Assembly (NCBI GenBank): GCA_038147755.1
Contig: JAYQTS010000002.1
Span: forward strand, 186,001-250,000
Source: UBA5951 sp012269555
GTDB taxonomy: Bacteria; Pseudomonadota; Alphaproteobacteria; Puniceispirillales; Puniceispirillaceae
DNA: 64,000 nt
Direction: 5' to 3'
The notes below the pieces were generated by a model that was not told the origin of the DNA, searched no databases, and saw only the letters and a program-made list of their open reading frames with translations. Positions 27,316-38,221 of the stretch are shown one piece after another. A program made the translations under genes and the position numbers. Within the stretch, counting starts at the first letter, position 1. Each line of letters begins with the position of its first letter.

Positions 27316-30300
27316 ATGTTCACAGAAATCATAAAATTTTTTGTTAGGCATCGAACCGCTGCAAATTTGATCATGATTTTAATGATTTTAGTTGGAGTGC
27401 TTTCCGCAGGGCGTATAAATAAACAATTCTTCCCAGATATATCCGTAGACATTATTGGCATTACAATATCATGGTCAGGGGCAACAGCAGAAGATATTGA
27501 CTCCAACATTATCCAGTCATTAGAGCCAGAATTGCGGGCCATAGAAGATGTAAAATCAGTCAATTCCACTTCTTTAGAGGGAAGAGCAAGTTCGGTAATA
27601 GAATTTAAATTTGGAAGTGATATGCAAAAGGCCTTAGCCGATGTTGAAGCTGCGGTTAGTTTAGTTGATCTTCCAGATGAAGCAGAGACCCCTGTTATAG
27701 TAAAAGCGGAATTTTCGGACATAATTTCAAATTTAACAATCTATGGAGATGTATCATTAGATGTTCTTCGTTTTCATGCCAAACAAATTAAAGAAGATTT
27801 GCTGAAACTCGGTGTTGATAAAATTGATATTCAAGGCTTGCCAGATGAAGAAATAATTATTGAGGTGGGAGAAAGGGAGTTAGCAAGGCTTGGAATCGGA
27901 TTGGAAGCTTTATCAAAAGCACTACCCACATGATCAATTGATATTCCGGCGGGTCGTTTTGCAGATGCTGCTTTGCGTGTCCGCTCATTAGGTAAGCGCT
28001 ACAAAGCAAAAGATTTTGCTGATATCAAAATCTTAAACAGAGTCGATGGTAGCTCAGTCCTCCTTGGAGATGTGGCAAAGTTGACAGATGGGACTAACGA
28101 TAATTCGGTCTTGGTTTTTCATAACCAGTTTCCTGCAGTCAATTTAAAAATCCAGAGAAGTAAGACAAATGATTCCCTGAAGATAAACGAAGTGGTGCAA
28201 GGCTATGTAATGCAAAAAAGTGATATGCTGCCTGCTTCATTGTTTTTAGTTCAGCATGGTATTCAAGCTGACCTTATTTCACAGAGAATTCAACTTATGG
28301 TAACAAATGGGATAAGTGGTCTTATTATAGTGTTGCTAGTTCTGTTTTTGTTTTTGCCAGCAAGAATAGCTTTCTGGGTCGCCGTGGGTATTCCTGTTGC
28401 ATTCATGGCGACGTTTGGTGTCATGCTTATTACTGGTCAAACAATAAACATGATATCTCTATTTGGTATAATTATGGCACTGGGTATCGTCGTTGACGAT
28501 GCTATAGTGATTGGAGAACATACAGAACATTTGAGGACAAATAGGTCCTTAAATGCTGAGAATGCTGCAATTTTAGCAGCGACAAGAATGGGTGCCCCTG
28601 TTTTTTCTGCAATGTTAACCACCGTTGCTGCTTTCCTACCTTTATTTATAATACAGGGGGTTATTGGAGCTATTATTGTAGCTATTCCCGCAGTGGTTTG
28701 TGCAGTGTTGGTAGCTAGCTTGATAGAATGTTTCTTCATCTTACCTGCTCATCTTGCCCATGGGGGAGGAGATCCACAGAAAAAACCTAGCAGTCTTAGA
28801 CGTATTTTCGACAAAGGGTTTGATTATTTTAGGACTAGGTTATTTGGCCCTGCCGTTCGAGCAGCTTTTCGTTTCAGATATCTAACTTTTGCATTTGCAT
28901 TTGGTTTACTAATTTATTCTATTGGGATGATGGTTGGTGGCAGAGTGGGTTTTGTATTTTTTTCCGCTCCTGAGTCAGATGTTGTTTATGTAAATTTTAC
29001 AATGGTCCCTGGTTCTTCTGAGAGCCAGACCTTTGAGATGATGAATGAATTAAATAGAGCCGTATTAGAAATAGAAAAAAATATGTCAAATCAAAATGGG
29101 AAGATTATAGATTTTCATTACACCTATTTTGCAAGAAATGAGACAGAGGACCCTTCTAATAACGCTGTAAATACAAGGCAAGGGTCAATGGTAGTTGCAC
29201 TTATGCCAGCAGATAAAAGGAATGTTCGCGCTCCAGAATTTGTAGAAGCGCTGAGAAATGAGATAGTTCCACAACCAGGTAATGATGTACTTACTGTTAG
29301 AGCTCCTGTAGGTGGGCCGCCCGGACGCGATATTGATATACGAATAATGGGAGATAACCTGAACAAACTTAAAGAAACAGCCCTTAAGATTACAAAGATT
29401 GTTGAACAACTCCCTGGCACTTCTGATGTTTTAGATAATATGGATTATGGCGCAGAAGAACGTATTATCACACTGACACCTCTTGGTAGGTCACTTGGTT
29501 TCACCACTCTAGACATTGGTATGCAAATAAGAGCTGCACTTGACGGTATAATCGTACAAAAATTTGCTCGGGGAGATGAGGAGGTTATAGTGCGTTTATC
29601 GCGGCCTGATATTGAATTAGTGAATGACGATATCGGTGAATTTCAATTAATAGATAAAAGTGGAAATTATATCTATCTAGATGAAGTGGCAAGTATCGAC
29701 AAAAGGCTTGGTTTTGATGTTGTTAGAAGACAGAACGGTTCCCGAGAAATTGCAATTCTAGGAGATTTAGACGAAGCAATTTTGAATACTTCTCAGTTTG
29801 TGGAATCAATGCAGACATCAGCGATGCCGGAATTAATATCAGAAGCAGGATTAAGCTACAAATTTGGTGGAAGGAACCAAGAGCAAGATGAAACTTTCTC
29901 TGATATGGGTGTTGGCGCTATTTTGGCTTTGGTTTCTATTTACGTAATTTTAGCATGGGTTTTTTCTAGTTGGACATTGCCTTTTTCTGTAATGATAATC
30001 ATTCCATTTAGTTTAATTGGAGCAGTTTTTGGGCATTATGTGATGGGCTTGAGCTTAAATATCTTATCTATGTTTGCTATAATTGCTCTTGCAGGAATTG
30101 TGGTAAATAATTCTATTATCTTAGTTGCGACAATAGAGCGAAGAATGAAAGAATTTGATGATGATAGAAATTTGCTGGAGAATGCTGTAGATAGGGGGGC
30201 AATGGATAGATTGAGACCCATGTTACTTACTTCACTTACAACAATTGGTGGTCTTTCTGCGCTTATGTTTGAGAAGTCTTTGCAAGCTCAGTTTCTTATT

Positions 30301-30474
30301 CCAATGGCGACCACAATAACATTTGGATTAGCTGTTACAAGTATACTGGTGTTATTTGTTGTGCCAGCGATGATTGGAGTGACCAACGATATTAAAAATC
30401 TAGTAAAATGGATGGCAGGTATTTTTGGGTTTGGTGCTAATAGTAGGGGTCGAATTTTACAAATGGATGATTAG
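27316..30474 (+). CDS. RND efflux permease (HAE1/AcrB-like), in-frame TGA
   Basis: 1052 residues if the internal stop is read through. The protein has twelve membrane helices in the RND 1+5+1+5 order. The proton-relay helix reads GIIMALGIVVDDAIVIGEHTEH, with the paired Asp residues. The second half has IALAGIVVNNSIILVATIE. The frame is interrupted by a TGA at 27931-27933 inside the first periplasmic pore domain (ALPT, stop, SIDIPAGRF) with no frame shift. Homologues usually have Arg or a similar residue there, so CGA to TGA is a simple explanation. Substrate unknown. Paired with the adaptor at 26132. Confidence 0.85.
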
Positions 30475-30595
30475 TTTAGATATTTTTTCACAAGAAACTA
30501 TCTTCTAATCTTATTAAAAAAAAATAAACTATATTGTAATCTAATTTTTGTTGAAACAAACTTAAGTTGAGAAACAATTAGAGAAAGTAAGGTTC

Positions 30596-31368
30596 ATGTC
30601 AAATGGTGATGGTAACTCCAGCTTTTCTGAAAAAACAAAACAAGTTACAAAAAAGGTCTGTCTGGAAGGTCCTATAAAACAAAGGCAGGACTGACAAAAA
30701 AGCCCAAGAAGATGCGGGGTCGCAAATTATCTTCTCAGCGATGGTTAACACGCCAACTGAATGACCCTTTCGTATCTCAAACACATGAACGTGGTTTACG
30801 ATCTAGGGCTGCCATAAAATTAGAACAAATGGATGATAAGCACAAATTCCTGAGGCCACATATGAATGTCGTTGATTTAGGGTGTGCGCCAGGAGGATGG
30901 TTACAAGTCGTGGCAAAAAGATGCAGAATGGGTTCTGGAATTGGACGACTTGTGGGGATTGATTTGCTCGATACGGAACCCGTTAACGGAGCATATATTT
31001 TAAAGGGCGATATTTTTGATGAAAATATAATTAAGGAGATTAAATCATATTTAAATGGCTATGCAGATATTGTGTTATCTGATATGGCGGCAGCAACTAC
31101 GGGTCATCGTCCTACAGACCATTTAAGAACAATGAGTTTGCTTGAGGCTGCACTAGATTTTGCAGATGATGTATTGTCAGATAGTGGTATTTTTCTAGCA
31201 AAGGCATTTAGAGGTGGTGCAGATAAATCACTGTTAACGCTATTAAACAACAAGTTTGAAAAAGTAAAACATCTTAAGCCGCCAGCAAGCAGAGTAGAAT
31301 CTGTTGAGACATATTTATTCGCGAAAGGATATGTTGGTGCAAATAAATCTGAGAAGTCTAAAAATTAG
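30596..31368 (+). CDS. rlmE: 23S rRNA (uridine-2'-O-)-methyltransferase
   Basis: About 257 residues after adding one A. RlmE (FtsJ/RrmJ) methylates U2552 of 23S rRNA during late 50S assembly. The SAM-binding motif is VVDLGCAPGGWLQV. The catalytic tetrad is visible: K in SRAAIKLEQMD, D in VLSDMAAATTGH, K in FLAKAFRGG, E in ESVETYLFAKG. The basic N-terminal extension (GRSYKTKAGLTKKPKKMRGRKLSS) is typical of alphaproteobacterial copies and is in another frame because the A run at 30649-30654 is one short. AAGG precedes the ATG at 30596. It is followed by guaB 75 bases later, a linkage seen in other Alphaproteobacteria. Confidence 0.9.
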
Positions 31369-31443
31369 ATTTTGTAGTCTGGATATTTTATTTTTAAGGG
31401 CGTATGTTCTCCGTCATATCGTCGCAGTTTAGGAGTTCTGAAA

Positions 31444-32933
31444 ATGAAGGAAAAAGTCCCGTTGAGAATTACTGAGCAACAAATTTCAGAGGCGCTTACT
31501 TTTGACGATGTATTATTGCAACCAGGCTACTCAGAAATATTACCTAATGAAACCAACATAACTACTAACCTGACGCGTTCTATTAAATTGCATCTACCAC
31601 TTATATCAGCAGCAATGGATACAGTCACAGAGAGTAAATTGGCGATTGCAATGGCTCAGGCTGGTGGAATTGGAGTATTACATAAAAACTTTTCAATAGA
31701 AGAACAATCAAATCAAGTCCGTTCTGTTAAACGTTTTGAAGCTGGTATGGTCGTAAATCCGCTTACCATAAATCCGAACAAAACACTTGGCGAAGCACTT
31801 GAGACGATGCGAAGCAATCAAATAAGCGGTGTGCCAGTTGTACAGGACAATAATACACTAGTTGGAATATTAACCAATAGGGATGTTAGGTTTGCCACGG
31901 ACATGTCAAAAACTGTGTCTGATCTAATGACTAAAAACGTTATTTCAGTAACGGAGGAAACAAGTGCAGAAGAAGCTAGAAGTTTATTACATAAGCACCG
32001 TATTGAAAAATTAGTGGTAACAAATCAGTCTAATCAATGCATTGGTCTGATAACTGTAAAAGATATTGAAAAGGCAGAAAATCATCCACTGGCCTCAAAA
32101 GATGAAGCTGGCAGACTTCTTGTTGCTGCAGCTACTGGAGCCGGAAATAGTGGAGTTGAAAGAGCTGAAGCATTGATAGAAGCCGGAGTAGATGTGATAG
32201 TTGTAGATACAGCTCACGGCCATTCTGAGTCAGTTTTAGATACTATAAAAAATGTGCGAAAATTATCTAATGACGTTCAGATCATTGGAGGAAATGTAGC
32301 AACGGCTGAAGGTGCAAGGGCTTTAATTAACGCCGGCGTGGATGGAGTGAAAGTTGGGATTGGACCTGGTTCAATATGCACCACAAGAATTATTGCTGGA
32401 GTGGGAGTGCCCCAATTGACTGCTATTTTAGAGGCATCTGCTGTTTGTTCTGAGGCTGGTGTCCCATCCATAGCAGATGGGGGATTAAATATTCAGGTGA
32501 CTTAGCTAAGGCAATTGCTGCCGGCGCCTCCGCTGCCATGATAGGTTCTTTGTTGGCTGGTACAGACGAGACACCGGGGGAAGTCTTTCTATATCAAGGA
32601 CGTTCTTTTAAAGCGTATAGAGGAATGGGTTCCTTAGGTGCAATGGCTCGTGGCTCAGCAGATAGATATTTTCAAGCTGAAGTTTCACAACCTCTTAAGT
32701 TAGTGCCTGAGGGTATTGAGGGACAGGTCCCATATAAAGGCCCAGTTGAAAATGTATTGCATCAACTTGCAGGTGGGCTAAAAGCAGCGATGGGCTACAC
32801 GGGCAACGCAACTATTCAAGAAATGCAGACTAAATGCATCTTCCGCAGAATTACAGGTTCAGGATTAGCAGAATCTCATGTTCATGATGTGTCTATAACA
32901 CGTGAGTCTCCAAATTATCGTCATGGTATATGA
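31444..32933 (+). CDS. guaB: IMP dehydrogenase
   Basis: 496 residues after adding one base. GuaB oxidises IMP to XMP with NAD+, the committed step of guanine nucleotide synthesis. The TIM barrel carries the catalytic loop GIGPGSICTTRIIAGVG with Cys312. The regulatory Bateman module (two CBS domains, residues about 103-215) is inserted as usual. The frame breaks at 32487-32489, where AAA should be AAAA; the restored reading is ADGGLKYSGDLAKAIAAGA, the substrate-phosphate motif. Because this enzyme is normally essential in an organism without salvage, sequencing error is far likelier than a real break. It is followed by guaA. Confidence 0.93.
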
Positions 32934-32988
32934 GTTTTAAAATTCATATTTGAAAAAAAATATTTTTAAGGAAGTTGGTTTAATTAAT

Positions 32989-34524
32989 ATGATTTTAATC
33001 ATTGATTTTGGCTCACAGGTTACACAATTGATAGCCCGCAGGCTGCGTGATGCAGGTTTTTATTCGGAGATTGTGCCATCAACTTCAGATTGTAATGAGT
33101 ACATTGAAAAGAAGCCGAAGGGCATAATTCTTTCAGGTGGGCCAAATTCAGTTACAAAGCTCGATACACCAAGAGCTCCTGATATTATTTGGAATGGTAT
33201 TCCAATTCTAGGAATTTGCTATGGTCAGCAGACTTTATGTGAACAGCTTGGTGGAAAGGTTGAGGCTAATACAAAAAGAGAGTTTGGGCGTGCAAGGTTA
33301 GAAGTTATTGCCGAATGTCCTTTGTTCCATAACCTTCCAAAAGAAACAGATTTCGATGTGTGGATGAGCCATGGAGACCATGTTTCGGAATTGCCAGATG
33401 GATTTAGTGTTGTTGCTCGCTCAACGGGTGCCCCGTTTGCAGCAATTGCAGATAGTGAGCGTAATTATTATGGGGTACAATTTCATCCAGAGGTAGTGCA
33501 AACAACTGGTGGTTCTCAAATTCTTGAAAATTTTGCAAAATTGATTTGTAAATGCGTACCAAATTGGTCAATGGCTGCTTATAAAATTCAAGCAATTGAT
33601 GGAATAAAAGAACAGGTTGGTAATACTGGAAGAGTTATTTGTGGGCTATCTGGTGGGGTTGATAGCTCGGTAGTGGCTATATTGTTACATCAGGCAATTG
33701 GGGATAGGTTAACTTGCGTTTTTGTAGACCATGGTTTGCTTCGTAAAGGGGAAGCAGAGGAGGTGATAGAATTATTTAGTAACTACTATAATATAAATCT
33801 GGTTCATAAAGATGCTAGCGAGCTTTTCTTATCAAATTTGAAAGGGGTATCAGACCCTGAAAGAAAGAGAAAAATAATTGGAGCTAGTTTTATCGAAGTT
33901 TTTGATGAGGAGGCACAAAAAATTACGGGTGCTGAATTTCTTGCTCAGGGAACTTTATACCCAGATGTGATTGAGTCTATCTCAGTAGCTGGAGGTAAAC
34001 ATGTAACTATAAAATCACATCATAATGTAGGTGGATTGCCTGAATATATGAAATTGAAACTTGTAGAACCACTTCGTACGCTATTTAAGGATGAAGTTCG
34101 GCAACTTGGAAGGGAACTTGGGCTCCCTGAAGTTTTAATAGGACGTCATCCATTTCCTGGGCCTGGATTAGCAATACGTATACCCGGCAGTATAAGTGCT
34201 GATAAGCTAAATATTCTTAGGAACGCAGATGCAATATATTTAGATGAAATTCGCAAAGAAGGGCTTTATGATAAGATTTGGCAAGCGTTTGCTGTTCTAC
34301 TCCCTGTAAAAACTGTTGGTGTCATGGGAGACGCAAGGTCTTACGAACATGTTTGTGGATTGCGCGCTGTTACCTCAACTGATGGAATGACAGCTGATAT
34401 TTTTCCTTTTTCATCAGAATTCTTATCACATGTTGCTACAAGAATTGTAAATGAAGTATCAGGTATAAATCGAGTTGTGTATGATTATACTAGCAAGCCA
34501 CCAGGCACGATTGAGTGGGAGTGA
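32989..34524 (+). CDS. guaA: GMP synthase (glutamine-hydrolysing)
   Basis: 511 residues from the start used. It aminates XMP to GMP with glutamine and ATP. The class I amidotransferase domain has Cys77 in LGICYGQQ and the His-Glu pair in QFHPEV. The ATP-pyrophosphatase domain has the PP-loop GLSGGVDSSV. The C-terminal dimerisation domain ends TIEWE, the family terminus. I start at the ATG before ILIIDFGSQVTQLIARR, where homologues begin; a TTG 39 bases upstream also keeps the frame, and the AAGGA site lies between them at long spacing. It is 55 bases after guaB. In many Alphaproteobacteria rsmB sits between these two; here it does not. Confidence 0.93.
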   Translation: MILIIDFGSQVTQLIARRLRDAGFYSEIVPSTSDCNEYIEKKPKGIILSGGPNSVTKLDTPRAPDIIWNGIPILGICYGQQTLCEQLGGKVEANTKREFGRARLEVIAECPLFHNLPKETDFDVWMSHGDHVSELPDGFSVVARSTGAPFAAIADSERNYYGVQFHPEVVQTTGGSQILENFAKLICKCVPNWSMAAYKIQAIDGIKEQVGNTGRVICGLSGGVDSSVVAILLHQAIGDRLTCVFVDHGLLRKGEAEEVIELFSNYYNINLVHKDASELFLSNLKGVSDPERKRKIIGASFIEVFDEEAQKITGAEFLAQGTLYPDVIESISVAGGKHVTIKSHHNVGGLPEYMKLKLVEPLRTLFKDEVRQLGRELGLPEVLIGRHPFPGPGLAIRIPGSISADKLNILRNADAIYLDEIRKEGLYDKIWQAFAVLLPVKTVGVMGDARSYEHVCGLRAVTSTDGMTADIFPFSSEFLSHVATRIVNEVSGINRVVYDYTSKPPGTIEWE

Positions 34525-34730
34525 AAATGTAGTTACATTGTGTAGATATATACTAGCAAGACGATGAACTGAAGGCAATTTATCACTATTGAAGTGAGCC
34601 ACTATGAGTGATTAAAAATTACAATAAAATCAATGTATAACAGTAATAGTATTATTGAGTGGAATAATTTTTTCAACAATTTATAGAAAAAATTTAAGTT
34701 ATAATACTGAAATTGTAAGGATAAAATAAA

Positions 34731-35225
34731 ATGGACATGCTGGATGTCACACTAATCTTTTCCATCACACTTTGCAGTCTCGTAAGTGGCTTCATTCTTA
34801 CTTATTCCATTGTTGTAATGCCAGGTTTATCAAACCTAAATGATAAAGACTTTCTAAAAGCATTTCAGGTCACAGACGCTATAATACAAAATAATCAGCC
34901 GGTCTTCCTGTTTATTTGGATTGGCTCTATTTTGGCTGTGTTGGCTACAATATTAGTTTCATTGGTAAGTATTGGGTTTGCAGAGACTTGGTTAATAGTT
35001 TTAGTTGCTTTTGTTTATTTATTAGGTGTGCAAGGCATAACGGCTGCAATCCATATCCCTCTAAATAATCATATTCAAAGAATTAAAATTGAAGACCTTA
35101 ATGATGAGGCATTGGCAGATCAACGTCAAAAATTCGAAACAAAATGGAATTTCTTTAATTATATTCGAACAAGTATCGCCATTTCTGTTTGCATATTACT
35201 GCTTATACTTTTAGTAATAAGATAG
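34731..35225 (+). CDS. DUF1772 (anthrone oxygenase-like) membrane protein
   Basis: 164 residues with four membrane helices, at about 8-30, 57-78, 85-105 and 142-162. The family pattern is present: SGFILTYSIVVMPGLSNL in helix 1, then QVTDAIIQNNQPVF, then IHIPLNNHIQ before the last helix. DUF1772 includes fungal anthrone oxygenases, but bacterial members have no shown activity. AAGGATAAAATA precedes the ATG. It stands alone downstream of guaA. The polar PLNN segment is the most conserved site and a likely functional centre. Confidence 0.75.
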   Translation: MDMLDVTLIFSITLCSLVSGFILTYSIVVMPGLSNLNDKDFLKAFQVTDAIIQNNQPVFLFIWIGSILAVLATILVSLVSIGFAETWLIVLVAFVYLLGVQGITAAIHIPLNNHIQRIKIEDLNDEALADQRQKFETKWNFFNYIRTSIAISVCILLLILLVIR

Positions 35226-35343
35226 ATTAAAATTTTCAATAAACTAAAAACTTGCAGGATGGTTATAAAGTATTTTTAATACCTGTATTAAATTATAAAT
35301 TAGAATAGGGCGATTGATTGGGAGTGTTAAAATATATTTAAAT

Positions 35344-35753
35344 TTACTTATGTTTCCACCTTATTCCTCCTTCATTAATTCTCCATTCATTTAATTCACG
35401 GATTAGCATCTTGTAATTTTCAGTTATTTGTTTTTTTGTAAACCAACCATCTATCTTTAAATGAACGTACCCTTCTTTTCTTTCGTGAAATATTCTTTGA
35501 AAACTATTGGTTTTATCATATAAAAAGTCATCTTCTATTTTTTTTTGGATTTCACCTTGAAAGACTTCATTGGGACGACAATCAAGAATTTCTGACAATT
35601 TTTTTATATGTTTCGCTGGGTTTGTCTGACCTTTTTCAATCCTAGAATATTGAGATTGAGTTATGCCTAGGTATTTAGACATTTCTTGCTGACTATATCC
35701 CTTAGTTACTCTTTTTTTTTCAAGGGATTATTATATTTTGTAAAATAACTCAT
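35344..35753 (-). CDS. XRE family transcriptional regulator with unknown C-terminal domain
   Basis: About 136 residues after adding one base. The helix-turn-helix reads VTKGYSQQEMSKYLGITQSQ, then YSRIEKGQTNPAKHIKKLSEIL, the classic Cro/CI pattern. The C-terminal 70 residues (from about 65) are of unknown kind. The frame breaks in a T run of nine at 35712-35720 (ten expected), the longest single-base run I noticed in a coding region here, inside a Lys-rich patch at codons 12-15. Such a run is error-prone in sequencing but is also where phase variation can occur. The start at 35753 has no visible ribosome site. No partner toxin gene is seen beside it. Confidence 0.7.
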
Positions 35754-35939
35754 AAAAATACATAATATGTATTTTTATGAGTTTGTAAATATTTTTTAAT
35801 TAAATAATTTATCTTTTGGTGTGATAAAGTGTAAAAAATTAAGTTTTATTTAAAATTATTTAACGATTGTTTAATTGATTTTAAATTAGAGTAATGTTTA
35901 GCTTATCAAAGATAGACATTTAAAGGATTGGATTGAGAA

Positions 35940-36444
35940 TTGGAGATTGAACAAACGCAGAAATATAGCTTTCTAGCAAAATCCTTTCATTGGGGGTTCA
36001 TTCTACTTTTTGGGTATGGGATATTTAAGCAAGTAGACGAGTTAGAGCAGCTTGCTGACCAAGCGTTGTTGGAATTTGAGTTGGTATTTGCAATCGTCTT
36101 TTTATTTCTTCTTGTCGCTCGTTTTATATATATGAAAAACACAGACAACATCTCTTCCTGCCACAACCTCAAAATTACAGCAGTACGCTGCCAAAATAGT
36201 TCATTATGGAATGTATTTGTGTTTAGCCTCAATTTCCATTTCTGGTATTTTAATTGGTGTCTTGTACTGGTCTGGGATAAAGAGCGGTTTTATCATTGAT
36301 GGAGTTATTAGTGTCCATGAGTTTTCTTTTGCCTTAATTTATATTTTGATAGCTATTCATATTTCCGCAGCAATTTATCATCGATTTTTGCGTGATGGTG
36401 TTTGGAACTCAATGGTTCCGTTTTGGAAAGAAAAGCTTGATTAA
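35940..36444 (+). CDS. Cytochrome b561-family membrane protein
   Basis: About 167 residues in four helices after removing one base. The family uses His residues in helices to hold two b hemes and pass electrons to quinone. Visible candidates are KSFHWGFILLFGYG in helix 1, IVHYGMYLCLASISISG in helix 3, VHEFSFALIY and IAIHISAAIYHRFLRDG in helix 4. The frame breaks at 36135-36139, where five A fit if four are expected, giving MKTQTTSLPATTSKLQQYAAK between helices 2 and 3. The start appears to be TTG at 35940 with GAGA upstream. It is alone in its unit. Confidence 0.8.
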
Positions 36445-36747
36445 ACTAAGTTAATCTTTACAACTGTATTTTTTATAAAAAAACGTTTTGATTTTATTTT
36501 TCCGTTTAAATTTAGAATAAAAGGATTTAAATCACGTTTTTCCTATTCTGCGGATGTTGAAATGTTATTTTCTCAGAAAATTAATTAATGAAAAATACTG
36601 AAAAGTAATTTGCATTAGAAAAAATATTGTAAATACAAATATTGTTTTGATTACAGAATAAATAATAAGTATTTAAAGCAAGGTATATTTTAAATTGTTT
36701 ATTTAGATATATTTACGGCTTTTTGTCATTTGTCTAAGGAGTTATTG
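36445..36747. other. Intergenic region without a supported gene
   Basis: About 303 very AT-rich bases. It contains a GATTTAAATC palindrome near 36526-36535 and short A/T runs but no convincing open frame or terminator hairpin. The AAGGAG at 36736-36741 serves the next gene. Confidence 0.4.
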
Positions 36748-37527
36748 GTTTTGTTTTCTGTGTTATCTAATAAAGACTTTTCGTTCCTTCAGAAGATGAG
36801 ATGGTTAAGACTCCTAATTCGGACTGGGTTTGATAGGCGTTTTGATAAGCTTGTGAGTTTAATTTTTGAGCTCATACCTAATGATAGACCTATAGTAATT
36901 GATGTCGGTGCGAACGTAGGCAACTTTACTCGTTCCTGTGTTAAGCAGAAGAAAAAGACCAGTTTGATCATTGCAGTTGAACCCTCACATTATGTATTCC
37001 CAATTTTAGAGTTATGGTCCAAATTTTGGGCTTCAAAGGGTTCAAAAATTATTTGTAAAAAAAATATTTTGTCTGATAGCAAGGGTATTAGTAAACTTCA
37101 TACACCTATAAAGGACACTGGTTCACTTAGAGTGGGTTTGGCGTATGTAGGACAACAAAAACACGATAATGTGTATAGTGAGTCAGTAGAGGTTATAAAA
37201 TTAGATGAATTACTTTTAGAGCAAGGTATATCAAGCGTTGACCTTGTAAAAATTGACGTTGAAGGTGCAGAAGAAAATGTAATAAATGGAGCTTCAAGGT
37301 TGATTAACGAAATCAAACCCTATTGGTATTTAGAACTTGATGATAGTAGAGCAAAAGTGATGGGGAATTCCTCGAAAAGGGTTTTTAAACGAATGATAGA
37401 TGCTGGTTACGAAGCCTATTTTCTGGACAAGAATTTAAAGCCTGTGAAAGTCGATACCTTGCATGGGGAGGATAATTATCTTTTTGTCCCAAAAAAATAT
37501 TCAACTAGGTTTCTCAAATACATTTAA
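36748..37527 (+). CDS. FkbM family methyltransferase
   Basis: About 259 residues. The SAM-binding core is clear: VIDVGANVGNFTRSC for motif I, AVEPS for the acidic end of strand 2, and LVKIDVEGAEENVINGA, the FkbM signature. These enzymes O-methylate sugars or natural products. The start is uncertain: the frame is open from a TTG at 36730, but AAGGAG lies inside it at 36736-36741, so the TTG at 36748 is better placed. The C-terminus ends basic (KYSTRFLKYI). No glycan operon surrounds it, and the flanks are very AT-rich, which may indicate transfer. Confidence 0.8.
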   Translation, partial: VLFSVLSNKDFSFLQKMRWLRLLIRTGFDRRFDKLVSLIFELIPNDRPIVIDVGANVGNFTRSCVKQKKKTSLIIAVEPSHYVFPILELWSKFWASKGSKIICKKNILSDSKGISKLHTPIKDTGSLRVGLAYVGQQKHDNVYSESVEVIKLDELLLEQGISSVDLVKIDVEGAEENVINGASRLINEIKPYWYLELDDSRAKVMGNSSKRVFKRMIDAGYEAYFLDKNLKPVKVDTLHGEDNYLFVPKKYSTRFLKYI

Positions 37528-37689
37528 TTCGAAAGTAAAGATTAATGTATAAAAATCAATTTTATAATGGTACTTATATTCGTTTTGGCAGGCTAATTAT
37601 GTTTTAATTTCCTGTTTTTTTACTTTATACCTTTTTTGAATCATAAAATTTTAAATTTTAGTGTAAACAGATGGCTTTATAGCTAGGTA

Positions 37690-38149
37690 ATGCACATGTC
37701 TCTATTATCAAAAAGCAAAAATATAAATGATCCGGAAAGTATTGATATTGTAAATCTCTCAGATATTCGGAATGACTTTGGCGGTTCCCTTAGAAGATAT
37801 CTTGAAGATAATGAAATAACAGACATCATAATTATATTTTTCTGCAGACATAAACGTAAAAAACCAAGACAAAGCAAATTTTTTTGTCTCAATGGCTATT
37901 ACTACAAATTTTTTGCTGCCCGAGATGATTGAGCCATTTACCAGGTCTTTAGCAAATGAAAACCAAAAATTTGTATTTAGCTGGGTACCAGCCCACTTAT
38001 TTGGGACTGAGGAATTCTCAATATTCATTGAATATTCAGAGTTTGGTGAATTTTTAGTGAACGGTCTGGTAGGAGAGATCATAAGAGAGGCAAATGTTGA
38101 GGATGCAGTGGCTTATCTATCCGATAAAATCGCTAGTCAAGTCTCTTAA
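37690..38149 (+). CDS. Protein of unknown function (about 152 aa)
   Basis: No family is recognised. The two open frames join if one T is removed from the run at 37837-37841, giving a continuous reading through IIIIFSADINVKNQDKANFF. The restored protein has a polar N-terminus with an acidic patch (DIRNDFGG), a hydrophobic strand (TDIIIIFSAD), then MAITTNFLLPEMIEPF and a C-terminal half with VFSWVPAHLFGTEEFSIFIEY and an ending helix (EDAVAYLSDKIAS). It looks like a small soluble alpha/beta protein. It is followed by the 76-residue unknown gene. Confidence 0.5.
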
Positions 38150-38221
38150 ACATAAAATAATTTTTTTTATTTTTTAGAGATAAAATCTAAACAAGTAATT
38201 TGTTTCGACGTTTCATATCAT

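Noticed and set aside
32480..32540. Programmed frameshift in guaB
   Set aside because: The slip site is only AAA without a stimulating structure, guaB is not known to be recoded, and the same type of lesion occurs in many unrelated genes here.
34528..34541. AATGTA-GT-TACATT palindrome after guaA as terminator
   Set aside because: The stem is pure A/T-rich with one G-C pair per arm and lacks a T run.
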